DNA of 64,000 nt from Lachnoclostridium sp. An169. Lineage in GTDB: Bacteria; Bacillota; Clostridia; Lachnospirales; Lachnospiraceae. A program made the position numbers and the translations under genes. Position 1 is the stretch's first letter; each line of letters opens with the position of its first letter. The stretch spans positions 1 to 64,000 of the forward strand of contig NZ_NFKT01000028.1 in NCBI RefSeq assembly GCF_002160525.1, read 5' to 3'. This document shows, piece by piece, positions 6,173 to 14,067 of this stretch. A model generated the notes under the pieces. It did no database searches. It worked only from the letters and a program-made list of their open reading frames with translations, and was not told where the DNA came from.

Positions 6173-7026
6173 CACTCTCCTCTCCCATAACGCATTCTTC
6201 TTCCCCGGCAGAATCCCGTGTCATTGCACTCGTATACCTTTTCTCCGGTCTTCTCATCAATCAGTTCGTCCAGATATACACCTGTCGCTCCGCAGAGCCG
6301 GCAGCATTTTCCGGCAAAATCCTCTGTCTCAAAAGGCACGTCCTCAAAGCACATGGACACCACCTTCGTGTGGGGCGGAATGGCGTAAATCTTCTTTTCG
6401 CGTCCCGCGCCAAACAGGTAAAGAGTCTCGCTGTCGTTTAACTTCCAGTTGTCATACCGGGGGATCGGGCTCGGATTTGTCACATAACGGTCCTCCACCA
6501 TCACCGGGTACTCTGAACTGATGCTGATCTTCCCGTACTGGGTCAGGTCTTCAAACAGGGAAAGCCACATCCCACTGTACTCTGCCTCCGCATGCATCTG
6601 CTTGGTCACGGACTCTTTCGGTTCCACGATTCGCAGCGGCTCCGGCGTAGGTACCTGCAGCACAAGAATCTGGTCGTTCCTCATGGGAATCTCCGGTATA
6701 CGGTGCCTGCTCTGGATCACTGTTGCTTTCTCCGAATCCGTGGTTACTTCCACATCCGTACACTCACGGACCAGCTTTTTGATATTTACCGCATTGACAC
6801 TGTCATCATTTCCCTGGTCGATTACTTTCAGGATATCTTCCTTTCCGATAATGGACAGTGTAATCTGGATACCTCCGGTTCCCCAGCCTCTCCCGATGGG
6901 AAGCTCTCTGGAGCCAAAGGGCACCTGATAGCCCGGAATCGCTACAGCCTTTAAGATGCTCCTCCTGATCTCCCGCTTGGAACCCTCGTCCAGAAATGCG
7001 AAATTATAGTGTTTTGCGTCGATCAT
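6172..7026 (-). CDS. phnJ: C-P lyase PhnJ, radical SAM enzyme
   Basis: Catalytic core of C-P lyase: radical cleavage of the carbon-phosphorus bond in ribose 1-phosphonate 5-phosphate, yielding an alkane and the 1,2-cyclic phosphate. The C-terminal cysteines C242, C245, C267 and C273 reproduce the PhnJ spacing C-x2-C-x21-C-x5-C. Other landmarks are FAFLDEGSKREIRR, IPGYQVPFGSRELPIGRGWG, LYLFGAGREKKIYAIPP and TKVVSMCFEDVPFE. 284 aa against 281 in E. coli. The first codon overlaps the phnI stop by four bases. Confidence 0.97.
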   Translation of the reverse strand: MIDAKHYNFAFLDEGSKREIRRSILKAVAIPGYQVPFGSRELPIGRGWGTGGIQITLSIIGKEDILKVIDQGNDDSVNAVNIKKLVRECTDVEVTTDSEKATVIQSRHRIPEIPMRNDQILVLQVPTPEPLRIVEPKESVTKQMHAEAEYSGMWLSLFEDLTQYGKISISSEYPVMVEDRYVTNPSPIPRYDNWKLNDSETLYLFGAGREKKIYAIPPHTKVVSMCFEDVPFETEDFAGKCCRLCGATGVYLDELIDEKTGEKVYECNDTGFCRGRRMRYGRGE

Positions 7027-8144
7027 CTTTTCTCCCCCTTTGCTCTTACACGGTCCAGGCTGGACTGGAATGTTACATAGTGCGGCAGTTTCAGATGCGA
7101 GATAAATCCGCTCATCTCCAGACAGTCTCCATGTGTCAGGACAAACTCTTCGTCCTGGGAAGGGCTGTCTCCTGTCGTTTCCAGACTGGCGTCTGCGATG
7201 GACATGGCGATGGCCTTGTTCTCATTTCTTCCGAAGATCAGTCCGTATCCGCCGGACAGCGTCATCTTGTCGAAATCCTCATCTGTCTCCGTGTGGGATG
7301 GCACAAGGGCCTCCACCTCAGTCACAAGGATTTCTCCGATACAGATCTCATCTTCTTCATCGAGCACATACGGCACACAGACCTCCACATAGCCGCAGCG
7401 CAGCTCTGACACCGTGGGATGCACGGCTCCGTATCCTCTCATGGAACTGTAGGCGACTCCGCCCAGGAATCCGGCATCGCTTCTGGCAAATGTCTGAAGC
7501 CTTGCGCTTCTCGGCGCCGGGAACGTCAGCAGGTTGCTGGTCACGTCGAAAGGTTCCGTGTCATCCTGCTCCACTTCCGCCATCACACCGTCCGCTTTCA
7601 GGAGATCCGTCACACGCCCGCATCGAATATCCCCGCCGGAAATCTCCGCATCCTCAGATAGCTCCTCCTCGTCCTCAGAAGAGAGCTTTTCTTCACTGGA
7701 ACCGTTTCTCACAGCAGAAACGGCACTGTCGGAAAGATCTCCGTCATCCATCAGTGAAAAATTCAGAAGCCTGTGGGAGTAATCGTAAGTCGGGCCAAGG
7801 ATCTGTCCCCCCGGGATGTCCTTGAATGCCGCCGAGATTCTCCGGATCAGCCGCATATCTGATGTATCCACCGGATTGGAATAATAGTTTCTCGGAAGTG
7901 TGGACCGGTATGCCCTTAAAAGGAATACCGCCTCCTCCACGCTTCCCTCGCACTGTTTCAGCGCCAACGCCGCATAGTCACGGGAATAGAAGCCCGCCTC
8001 GCTCATGATCTTATCGATCAGAAGTCCCATATTTTCCTTGATACAGGAGATGGTGATGTCCTCCCCGCTCTCCCGGAATATCTCAAGCAGCTTTAAAGAC
8101 TGTTCGATCGCCTCCCTGCCGCCTGTCACCGCTACATAAGCCAT
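7023..8144 (-). CDS. phnI: C-P lyase core subunit PhnI
   Basis: Nucleosidase-type subunit that displaces adenine from ATP with phosphonate, together with PhnG, PhnH and PhnL. Landmarks are YVAVTGGREAIEQSL, FLLRAYRSTLPRNYYS, RRISAAFKDIPGGQILGPTYDYSHRLL, RSDAGFLGGVAYSSMRGYG and SGFISHLKLPHYVTFQS. 373 aa, about 20 longer than E. coli PhnI. The excess is a serine/acidic-rich stretch around residues 144-170 (SSEEKLSSEDEEELSEDAE), probably a disordered loop. AAAGGAGC lies upstream of ATG 8144. Confidence 0.96.
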   Translation of the reverse strand: MAYVAVTGGREAIEQSLKLLEIFRESGEDITISCIKENMGLLIDKIMSEAGFYSRDYAALALKQCEGSVEEAVFLLRAYRSTLPRNYYSNPVDTSDMRLIRRISAAFKDIPGGQILGPTYDYSHRLLNFSLMDDGDLSDSAVSAVRNGSSEEKLSSEDEEELSEDAEISGGDIRCGRVTDLLKADGVMAEVEQDDTEPFDVTSNLLTFPAPRSARLQTFARSDAGFLGGVAYSSMRGYGAVHPTVSELRCGYVEVCVPYVLDEEDEICIGEILVTEVEALVPSHTETDEDFDKMTLSGGYGLIFGRNENKAIAMSIADASLETTGDSPSQDEEFVLTHGDCLEMSGFISHLKLPHYVTFQSSLDRVRAKGEKR

Positions 8145-8167
8145 TTTTTTGCGCTCCTTTCTCCGCT

Positions 8168-8761
8168 TTATATCACCTGAACCAGGCGCGGAATTCCGAG
8201 AAGATTCCCCTCTCCGTCTGCAAACACAAGATCCACTCCCAGAGGATACTCAATCTTCAGTCCGTTTAAGATCTGTATGACTTTCTTTACATAAGAGTAA
8301 ACATTTATGGTCAGTTTTCCATTAACTCCCGGTCCTGTCAGCGTCATCTCATCGTCTCCCCCGATCTGTGAACAGAGCAGAATAACTGTCGCCGACTCCT
8401 GCGGATCCGCGTAAGTGCCGTGCCTGATATTTTTTAAAATCTGCTCCATTGAGCCGTAATTCATCTCCGAAGAAAGAAAGATATAATCCGCCAGGTCCAG
8501 ATCTGCCTCCCTGCACAGTGTCAGACTGTGAAGCTCGGACGAGAGCCGCGGGTTCTTCTCTACATACATTTTCTCCTCATTGTCCAGAAGGGTACATCCC
8601 AGCGCCAGAAAAGGTGCATACTCCCCGGCAAATTTCTCTGCCTGCGTCCGGATGTTCCTGATCTGTCCCGGATTTGCCATTGCACTCAAAAGCTCCCGGA
8701 ACACTTTCTGTCCGTCATGGACAAAATCAAACTGATATACTGATCTGATCTCCTCTGCCAT
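8168..8761 (-). CDS. phnH: C-P lyase core subunit PhnH
   Basis: Non-catalytic core subunit that pairs with PhnJ in the PhnGHIJ complex. Conserved features are FRELLSAMANPGQIRNI, the mid-protein TYADPQESATVILLCSQIGG and LTGPGVNGKLTINVYS, and the C-terminal YPLGVDLVFADGEGNLLGIP. The start is taken at ATG 8761, sharing a base with the phnG stop; a GTG one codon earlier is possible. About 197 aa. Confidence 0.95.
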   Translation of the reverse strand: MAEEIRSVYQFDFVHDGQKVFRELLSAMANPGQIRNIRTQAEKFAGEYAPFLALGCTLLDNEEKMYVEKNPRLSSELHSLTLCREADLDLADYIFLSSEMNYGSMEQILKNIRHGTYADPQESATVILLCSQIGGDDEMTLTGPGVNGKLTINVYSYVKKVIQILNGLKIEYPLGVDLVFADGEGNLLGIPRLVQVI

Positions 8762-9186
8762 CACTGTTCTCCCATCACATTAAAGTTTACTTTTGATTTT
8801 CTGAGCTGACGGTTCAGCTTCTCCCTTGCCTTTTCCTGTTTTTCTTTCAGTTTTTCTATTTTCTCAAGGACCGCCCTGTGATCGTTTGACGCATCATTCA
8901 GGTAGCCGTCGATAATCGCTGCAGAGATACATTTTTCAAAATCATCGCCCGCCATCACACTGGCGCCCTTGATACCGTTTACCGTTACCATACATTCCGT
9001 GGCGAGCACTTCCCCCAGATAAAACAGAGATTTCTTCACAGATTCCCTCACCTTTACCATCACAAGCGTTTTCTGGGGCTGTTTTAAAATCTGGATCTCA
9101 CAGCTCTCCCGGATCTCCTTTGCCGCATCTTTCACTTCTTCTGTCCGTGCTCCCGCAAGCACAGCGGTCCGTTCACGTCTGTTCAT
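8761..9186 (-). CDS. phnG: C-P lyase core subunit PhnG
   Basis: First gene of the operon, 141 aa. Landmarks are RRERTAVLAGARTEEVKDAA, QKTLVMVKVRESVKKSLFYL, GEVLATECMVTVNGIKGASV and MAGDDFEKCISAAIIDGYL, with a lysine-rich helical C-terminus. PhnG acts in the complex that couples phosphonate to ATP. AGGAGG stands 9 nt upstream of ATG 9186. No phosphonate transporter (phnCDE) or phnN/phnO was seen next to the operon, so substrate uptake must be encoded elsewhere. Confidence 0.94.
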   Translation of the reverse strand: MNRRERTAVLAGARTEEVKDAAKEIRESCEIQILKQPQKTLVMVKVRESVKKSLFYLGEVLATECMVTVNGIKGASVMAGDDFEKCISAAIIDGYLNDASNDHRAVLEKIEKLKEKQEKAREKLNRQLRKSKVNFNVMGEQ

Positions 9187-9237
9187 CGGCTTTCTCCTCC
9201 TACTACTGTTCTGCCGTTTCTCTCCGGCACGTTCTGA

Positions 9238-9269
9238 ATCTTATCGACGTTTTGTAAAGTTACCAACTT
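9238..9269 (-). promoter_or_regulatory. phn operon promoter with AAGTT-ACC-AACTT palindrome
   Basis: On the minus strand TTGGTA (9261-9266) and TAAGAT (9238-9243) have a 17-bp spacer, about 50 bp before phnG. The -35 box is inside the plus-strand palindrome AAGTTACCAACTT (9257-9269), a plausible operator for the divergent GntR regulator. AACTTTACA occurs twice on the minus strand within 40 bp. A 14-of-15 match to this site (TAAAGTTACCAACTT) occurs at 17503-17517 upstream of the polyamine operon. Confidence 0.6.
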
Positions 9270-9423
9270 GACTTCGTAAAACCTCTGTAAAGTTCCCTGT
9301 TTCCGCTTGTGAGGCAGATGATGCACTGCTATAATCCTTTTTAGATACCGCCACGGCAAACAGAGCAACAGTAAAACGAAGCATTAAAATAGATCATCTG
9401 CACAGATTAAGGAGGGAAGTCTC

Positions 9424-10131
9424 ATGCCGAAAAAATGGACCTGGGAAACAATCGCTGACACGCTGATCAAAGAATTTCAGAATGACATGTATACAAAGGG
9501 CGAGAAGATGCCCAGCGAGAACAAGATGGCAGTGCGGTTTCAGGTGCCCCGCTCAGAGATCCGCAAAGCCTACGAACGGCTGAAAGAACTGGGATATGTC
9601 TATTCCATGCAGGGATATGGGAGCTTCTTCTCCGGACGCCGGGAGAAAATAAGACTGGTCATGAATGATGAGAGCTTCACTCAGAAAATGAATGCCCTCG
9701 GGCTGAATTTCTCTACACAGAATGTGGGGTGCCGCAGGATCAGCGGCGATTCCCTCATCCATACCATGCTTGATGCGGAATTTGAAGAACCGGTCTACAA
9801 GATCACCCGCCTCAGGATACTGGACGGAGAGCCTGCGGCCATCCACATCAGTTATCTTGCGGAGGATCTCTTCCCACGCATCGCAGACGACGGGAAAAAC
9901 ATTACCTCCATGTACGACTATATCCACAGCTGCGGATACTGTCACCTGAAAAGCGACAACGCGCAGCTGACCGTATCTTCGCTCAGCAAAAAGGAGCGCG
10001 CCCTTCTCAATATCAAAGGGTACGCTCCCTGTCTTGTGCTGACCTCCCGCGCCATTGCTCTGCCCGCCGGCACTGTAGTGGAAGTAGCGCGGACGATCTA
10101 CCGGAGTGATAAATTTATATTCGAGCTGTAG
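9424..10131 (+). CDS. GntR/UTRA-family regulator, PhnF-like
   Basis: Residues 1-70 form a winged helix of the HutC/FarR type (IADTLIKEFQND, KMPSENKMAVRFQVPRSEIR, YERLKELGYVYSMQGYGSFF). Residues 90-235 are the ligand-binding UTRA domain (EEPVYKITRLRILDGEPAAI, SRAIALPAGTVVEVARTIYR). It is divergent from the phn operon with a 237-bp shared upstream region, the usual place of PhnF, a repressor relieved under phosphonate use or phosphate limitation. AAGGAGGG precedes ATG 9424. The exact ligand is not evident from sequence. Confidence 0.88.
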   Translation: MPKKWTWETIADTLIKEFQNDMYTKGEKMPSENKMAVRFQVPRSEIRKAYERLKELGYVYSMQGYGSFFSGRREKIRLVMNDESFTQKMNALGLNFSTQNVGCRRISGDSLIHTMLDAEFEEPVYKITRLRILDGEPAAIHISYLAEDLFPRIADDGKNITSMYDYIHSCGYCHLKSDNAQLTVSSLSKKERALLNIKGYAPCLVLTSRAIALPAGTVVEVARTIYRSDKFIFEL

Positions 10132-10213
10132 CAGGAGCTGGCGCGGGAAAAAGCGGTTCAAGCGAATCTTCAAACAACGCATCTGCCGTAAGAAGAACCG
10201 TGCCTTCGTCTTA

Positions 10214-11122
10214 TCACACCCACTCAGCCGCACCGACAACCGCCACCGCCTTTGCCCCGCACTCATTTGCAAATGCAGCGCACTCTTCCAGTGTTTTCCC
10301 CTCCAGGAGGGCACAGAGGAACCCTGCGGCAAAGCTGTCCCCGGCTCCGGTTGTGTCAATACATTTTACGCCTGAGACAGCCGGAATCCAGATTCCGCCG
10401 CGCTCATCAAGCATGTAGCAACCCCGGCTGCCGCATTTCACAACTACAGTGCCAACCCCCGCTTTCTTCAGCTCCCGGGCAGCTTCCTCAACTCCACTTT
10501 TCCCTGTCAGGAGCATTGCCTCCTCGTCATTGGGGAACAGATAGTCCACATACCGCAGGGCGCACGCCAGGTCTGCCACAGTCTCGTTTCTTTTCCGCTT
10601 TGTCATATCCGCACACACGATTTTTCCCTGCCGTTTTGCCGCAGAAAAGATCTGCTCCAGTTCGCCGGGCCCGATCTTCGGGGATACGAAGATGCTGGCG
10701 AAGCAGACAATTTCCGCACTGTCAGGAAACGGCATGTGGACATCACTGACCGTAAGCGCCCGCAGCGTACTCTTCGGGTTCGTCAGGAAATGTCTGGCTC
10801 CTGTCCGGTCCACCAGAACAACATTGACACCCGTACTGATTTCTTCTCTCACGCATTCCTCCGCCAGGTCAATCCCCTTCTCCCGGCAATGGCTGCGGAT
10901 GAAATCTCCGGCGCGGTCTGCGCCGAGAATCGTCTCCAACCGTACCTTCTTTCCCAGTTCTGCGAGCACAGTTGCCTCGTTGAGAGCATCTCCTCCCATG
11001 GACAGGCGGATCTCGTCCGCCGGGGAAGAACCGGCTGTAAAGACGTCCGGACCTGCCGGATGAACAAGCACATCAATAATTGCCGCGCCGATAATAATAA
11101 TCTGAACGTTCTGATTTTCCAC
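10214..11122 (-). CDS. PfkB-family (ribokinase-like) carbohydrate kinase
   Basis: Sugar or nucleoside kinase, 303 aa. It has the N-terminal GAAIIDV strand, the first PfkB signature region (MGGDALNEATVLAELGKKV), substrate-pocket residues near NPKSTLR, and the second signature DTTGAGDSFAAGFLCALLEG with the catalytic Asp. The GTG at 11122, preceded by GGGAGG at 7 nt, is preferred over an upstream frame opening at 11260 that runs through a non-coding-looking region. It is downstream of the polyamine operon in the same direction but separated by 300 bp and a large palindrome. The sugar is unknown; ribose or a ribose phosphate would fit the phn neighbourhood, but this is a guess. Confidence 0.85.
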   Translation of the reverse strand: MENQNVQIIIIGAAIIDVLVHPAGPDVFTAGSSPADEIRLSMGGDALNEATVLAELGKKVRLETILGADRAGDFIRSHCREKGIDLAEECVREEISTGVNVVLVDRTGARHFLTNPKSTLRALTVSDVHMPFPDSAEIVCFASIFVSPKIGPGELEQIFSAAKRQGKIVCADMTKRKRNETVADLACALRYVDYLFPNDEEAMLLTGKSGVEEAARELKKAGVGTVVVKCGSRGCYMLDERGGIWIPAVSGVKCIDTTGAGDSFAAGFLCALLEGKTLEECAAFANECGAKAVAVVGAAEWV

Positions 11123-11260
11123 GATTCTGCCTCCCTGCTTTTCGCTTCTGCTGCTATTTCCGCAAACTTTCTTTTCCTTCTGAATGTATTGCAGAGTACA
11201 AATGACTCCCGCTCCACAGTACCCCCTGTTAACTTTAATAGCATCGGATCCTGAATTCAC

Positions 11261-11333
11261 GCAGGGAGAACTTTAACGCCGGATATATATGCTTTTACAT
11301 AAATTCCGGCTTTTACATTGCAGTTCTCCCTGC
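11261..11333. repeat. 73-nt nested palindrome between nspC and the PfkB gene
   Basis: Outer arms GCAGGGAGAACT (11261-11272) and its exact complement (11322-11333) enclose inner arms GCCGG (11278-11282) and CCGGC (11306-11310). The centre is AT-rich. No U-run follows on the minus strand, so it is not a textbook terminator for the polyamine operon; it may be a small repeat element or a structured RNA. Confidence 0.7.
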
Positions 11334-11371
11334 TTTCTTCGCTTGTTTTCTTCGCCTGTTTTCTTCGCCTG
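11333..11371. repeat. three tandem 13-bp repeats
   Basis: CTTTCTTCGCTTG (11333-11345) is followed by two identical TTTTCTTCGCCTG units (11346-11358, 11359-11371), directly adjoining the nested palindrome. It is non-coding and likely a slippage array. Confidence 0.75.
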
Positions 11372-11426
11372 TTTTTATAAACTCAAGCAACACAATCATC
11401 CGATCCGGATCAAAACGTTCTTCTTC

Positions 11427-12602
11427 TCACAATCTCGCCTTAAATTCCTCATACCCGAACTTCCGCACCACTTCACACGTCCCGTCTTCCCGCTCAAGTA
11501 CAATATCCGGAAGCTTCATTCCGTTAAAGGTATTATTCTTCACCATGGTATAGATCGCCATATCCCCAAACTCCAGTCTGTCCCCAACTTTCAGCGGCTC
11601 TGCAAAGGAGTAGTCACCAATCACATCCCCCGCCAGGCATGTCGGTCCCGCCAAACGGTATATGTACGGCTTCCGGTCATCCTCTCCCGGCTCTCCCGCA
11701 TCTTTAAGCGGCGGGCGGTATGGCATTTCCAGAACATCCGGCATATGGCATGCCGCCGATGTATCCAGAATGGCGATTTTCATTCCATTTTCCATGATTT
11801 CGAGCACTTCCGTAAGAAGGACTCCGGCATTCAGCGCCACAGCTTCCCCCGGCTCGAGATAGACTTCCACACCATATGTATCCTTTACATGGCGGATACA
11901 CTGTTTCAACAGTTCCCGGTCATAATCCTGCCGGGTAATATGATGTCCGCCCCCGAAGTTGATCCATTTCATTCCCGGAAGCCACTGACCGAACTGCTCT
12001 TCCACCGCTTTGAGAGTGACTGCCAGATCATCCGAATCCTGTTCGCACAGAGTATGAAAATGCAGGCCGTCCAGTTCCCGGATCTCTTCCTCCGTCATCT
12101 CCTCGCGAAATGTCTTTACCGTTGTCCCCAGCCTGGAGAAAGGCGCGCAGGGATCATAGATCGCATGCCCCTCCTGGGTGGAACACTCCGGATTGATCCG
12201 CATGCCGATACTCTTCCCGGCACGTTTCGCCATGTCTTTATACTTTCTGAACTGTCCGGGAGAATTAAACACGATATGATCGCAGATCTTCACAATCTCC
12301 TCCATCTCATCCTCCCGGTATGCCGGTGAGAAAATATGTGTCTCCGTTCCGCGCTCTGCCCCTGCAGCCGTGCCTTTTCCCATCTCCTCATACCCGAGCC
12401 GCGCCTCATACAGCCCGCTCGCTGTGGTCCCGTTTAAATACTCCCGGATCAGCGGATACACACTGTACATGGAAAACGCCTTCTGTGCCAGCAAAATCCG
12501 GCATCCTGTCTCATCGCATATCCCCTTGAGGATCCCCAGATTTCTTTTTAATTCTTTCTCCTGCACCAGATAACACGGCGTCCGCAGTTCCTCTCTTGTC
12601 AT
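11427..12602 (-). CDS. nspC: carboxy(nor)spermidine decarboxylase
   Basis: PLP enzyme of the alanine-racemase fold that decarboxylates carboxyspermidine to spermidine (or carboxynorspermidine to norspermidine). Landmarks are the PLP lysine region ILLAQKAFSMYSVYP, FHTLCEQDSDDL, the phosphate-binding WINFGGGHHITRQDYD, LEPGEAVALNAGVL, LDTSAACHMPDVLEMPYRPP and GPTCLAGDVIGDYSF with the active-site Cys. 391 aa, family-typical. It is last in the polyamine operon after carboxyspermidine dehydrogenase, which supports the pathway assignment. Confidence 0.93.
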   Translation of the reverse strand: MTREELRTPCYLVQEKELKRNLGILKGICDETGCRILLAQKAFSMYSVYPLIREYLNGTTASGLYEARLGYEEMGKGTAAGAERGTETHIFSPAYREDEMEEIVKICDHIVFNSPGQFRKYKDMAKRAGKSIGMRINPECSTQEGHAIYDPCAPFSRLGTTVKTFREEMTEEEIRELDGLHFHTLCEQDSDDLAVTLKAVEEQFGQWLPGMKWINFGGGHHITRQDYDRELLKQCIRHVKDTYGVEVYLEPGEAVALNAGVLLTEVLEIMENGMKIAILDTSAACHMPDVLEMPYRPPLKDAGEPGEDDRKPYIYRLAGPTCLAGDVIGDYSFAEPLKVGDRLEFGDMAIYTMVKNNTFNGMKLPDIVLEREDGTCEVVRKFGYEEFKARL

Positions 12603-12699
12603 ATCCCGTTCTCCTTATTTCTATGAAAATCCTCCCGTTCAGAAAAGCCCTTTTGCTGATGTTCTCATGAAGGACCGTAAAAAACGCCGGTCCTTGCCC

Positions 12700-13902
12700 T
12701 TAATCCACCAGTTCCGGATCTTCACTGATCTTCCACGGCAGTCCCCACTTATTCAGAGCGTCCATGAACGGATCCGGATCAAACTCTTCTACATTGTAGA
12801 CTCCCGGTTTTCTCCATGTTCCGTTGATCACCATCATTGCTCCAATCATAGCCGGAACTCCCGTCGTATATGCAACTGCCTGGGAGCCGACTTCCTTATA
12901 GCACTCCTGATGATCGCAGACGTTGTAAATATAGAGTTTTTTCTCTTTTCCGTCCTTTTTCCCGATAAAAATACAGCCGATATTTGTTTTCCCTTTTGTT
13001 CTCGGGCCAAGTGTGGCAGGATCCGGAAGAACCGCTTTCAAAAACTGGAGCGGGACAATCTCCTGCCCGTTGTACATAACCGGCTCAATCGAAGTCATTC
13101 CCACATCCTCCAGGCATTTCAGATGAGTCAGATAACTTTCACTGAATGTCATAAAGAAACGGATTCTTTTGATCCCGGGTATATTAATTGCCAGAGATTC
13201 CAGCTCCTCGTGATGGAGCAGATACATATCCTTCTCCCCGATCTCCGGGAAATTATACGTCCTCTTGATCTCCATGGGCTTTGTCTCGATCCAGCGTCCG
13301 TCCGCCCAGTAAGAGCCCGGCGCAGACACTTCGCGGATGTTGATCTCCGGATTAAAGTTTGTGGCAAAGGGATATCCGTTATCCCCTGCATTGCAGTCCA
13401 GAATATCGATATAATTGATCTCGTCAAAATAATGTTTCAGCGCATATGCGGAAAACACGCCTGTCACACCCGGATCGAATCCGCATCCGAGCAGTGCCAT
13501 CCGTCCTGCTTTTTCGAAACGTTCCCTGTACTCCCACTGCCATTTGTACTCAAACTTTGCCGTATCCTCCGGCTCATAATTTGCCGTGTCGATATAGTGT
13601 ACTCCTGCCGCAAGACACGCCTCCATAATCAGAAGATCCTGGTACGGCAGAGCCAGATTTACCACCACATCCGGTTTTTCTTTTCTGATCAGCGCTGTCA
13701 GGATCGCGGTGTCATCCGCATCCACCTGTGCGGTCGTAATTTTTGTCTTTGTGGTTCCCTCCAGTTTTGCTTTCAGTGCGTCACATTTGGAAACTGTACG
13801 GCTTGCGATTACCACCTCTGAAAACACATCACTGTTCTGGCACATCTTCTGGATCGCCACACTTGCTACTCCTCCGCAGCCAACTACCATTGCTTTTCCC
13901 AT
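12700..13902 (-). CDS. carboxyspermidine dehydrogenase (saccharopine dehydrogenase family)
   Basis: NADPH-dependent enzyme that condenses aspartate semialdehyde with putrescine (or diaminopropane) to carboxyspermidine (or carboxynorspermidine). The N-terminal Rossmann motif is MVVGCGGVASVAIQK, followed by KPDVVVNLALPYQDLLIMEA, GVHYIDTANYEPED and LLGCGFDPGVTGVFSAYALK. The C-terminal part includes YTTGVPAMIGAMMVINGTW. 400 aa. Pairing with the nspC-type decarboxylase distinguishes it from lysine-pathway relatives. A GGACCG/CGGTCC stem lies shortly after its stop. Confidence 0.9.
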   Translation of the reverse strand: MGKAMVVGCGGVASVAIQKMCQNSDVFSEVVIASRTVSKCDALKAKLEGTTKTKITTAQVDADDTAILTALIRKEKPDVVVNLALPYQDLLIMEACLAAGVHYIDTANYEPEDTAKFEYKWQWEYRERFEKAGRMALLGCGFDPGVTGVFSAYALKHYFDEINYIDILDCNAGDNGYPFATNFNPEINIREVSAPGSYWADGRWIETKPMEIKRTYNFPEIGEKDMYLLHHEELESLAINIPGIKRIRFFMTFSESYLTHLKCLEDVGMTSIEPVMYNGQEIVPLQFLKAVLPDPATLGPRTKGKTNIGCIFIGKKDGKEKKLYIYNVCDHQECYKEVGSQAVAYTTGVPAMIGAMMVINGTWRKPGVYNVEEFDPDPFMDALNKWGLPWKISEDPELVD

Positions 13903-14067
13903 TGTTCATTTCTCCTTTCGTTTTGTTTCTCCATATCGTCTTTCGTTTTTTCTCCGGCATGCCATGTTTTTCATGTTTATTATTTTCTTTCTGCCGCTGT
14001 CACTTATATCTGTTTTTACACACGTAAGTTGCCCTCTTCTGCCTGCCACAGCCGCATTTCTGCACAT

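Noticed and set aside
9183-9368. 61-codon minus-strand ORF upstream of phnG
   Set aside because: It spans the phn promoter and its palindrome, the composition is not protein-like, and there is no Shine-Dalgarno site.
12665-12695. GGACCG/CGGTCC hairpin as terminator of the dehydrogenase gene
   Set aside because: The T-run lies in the loop rather than after the stem, and the next operon gene follows; not a terminator.
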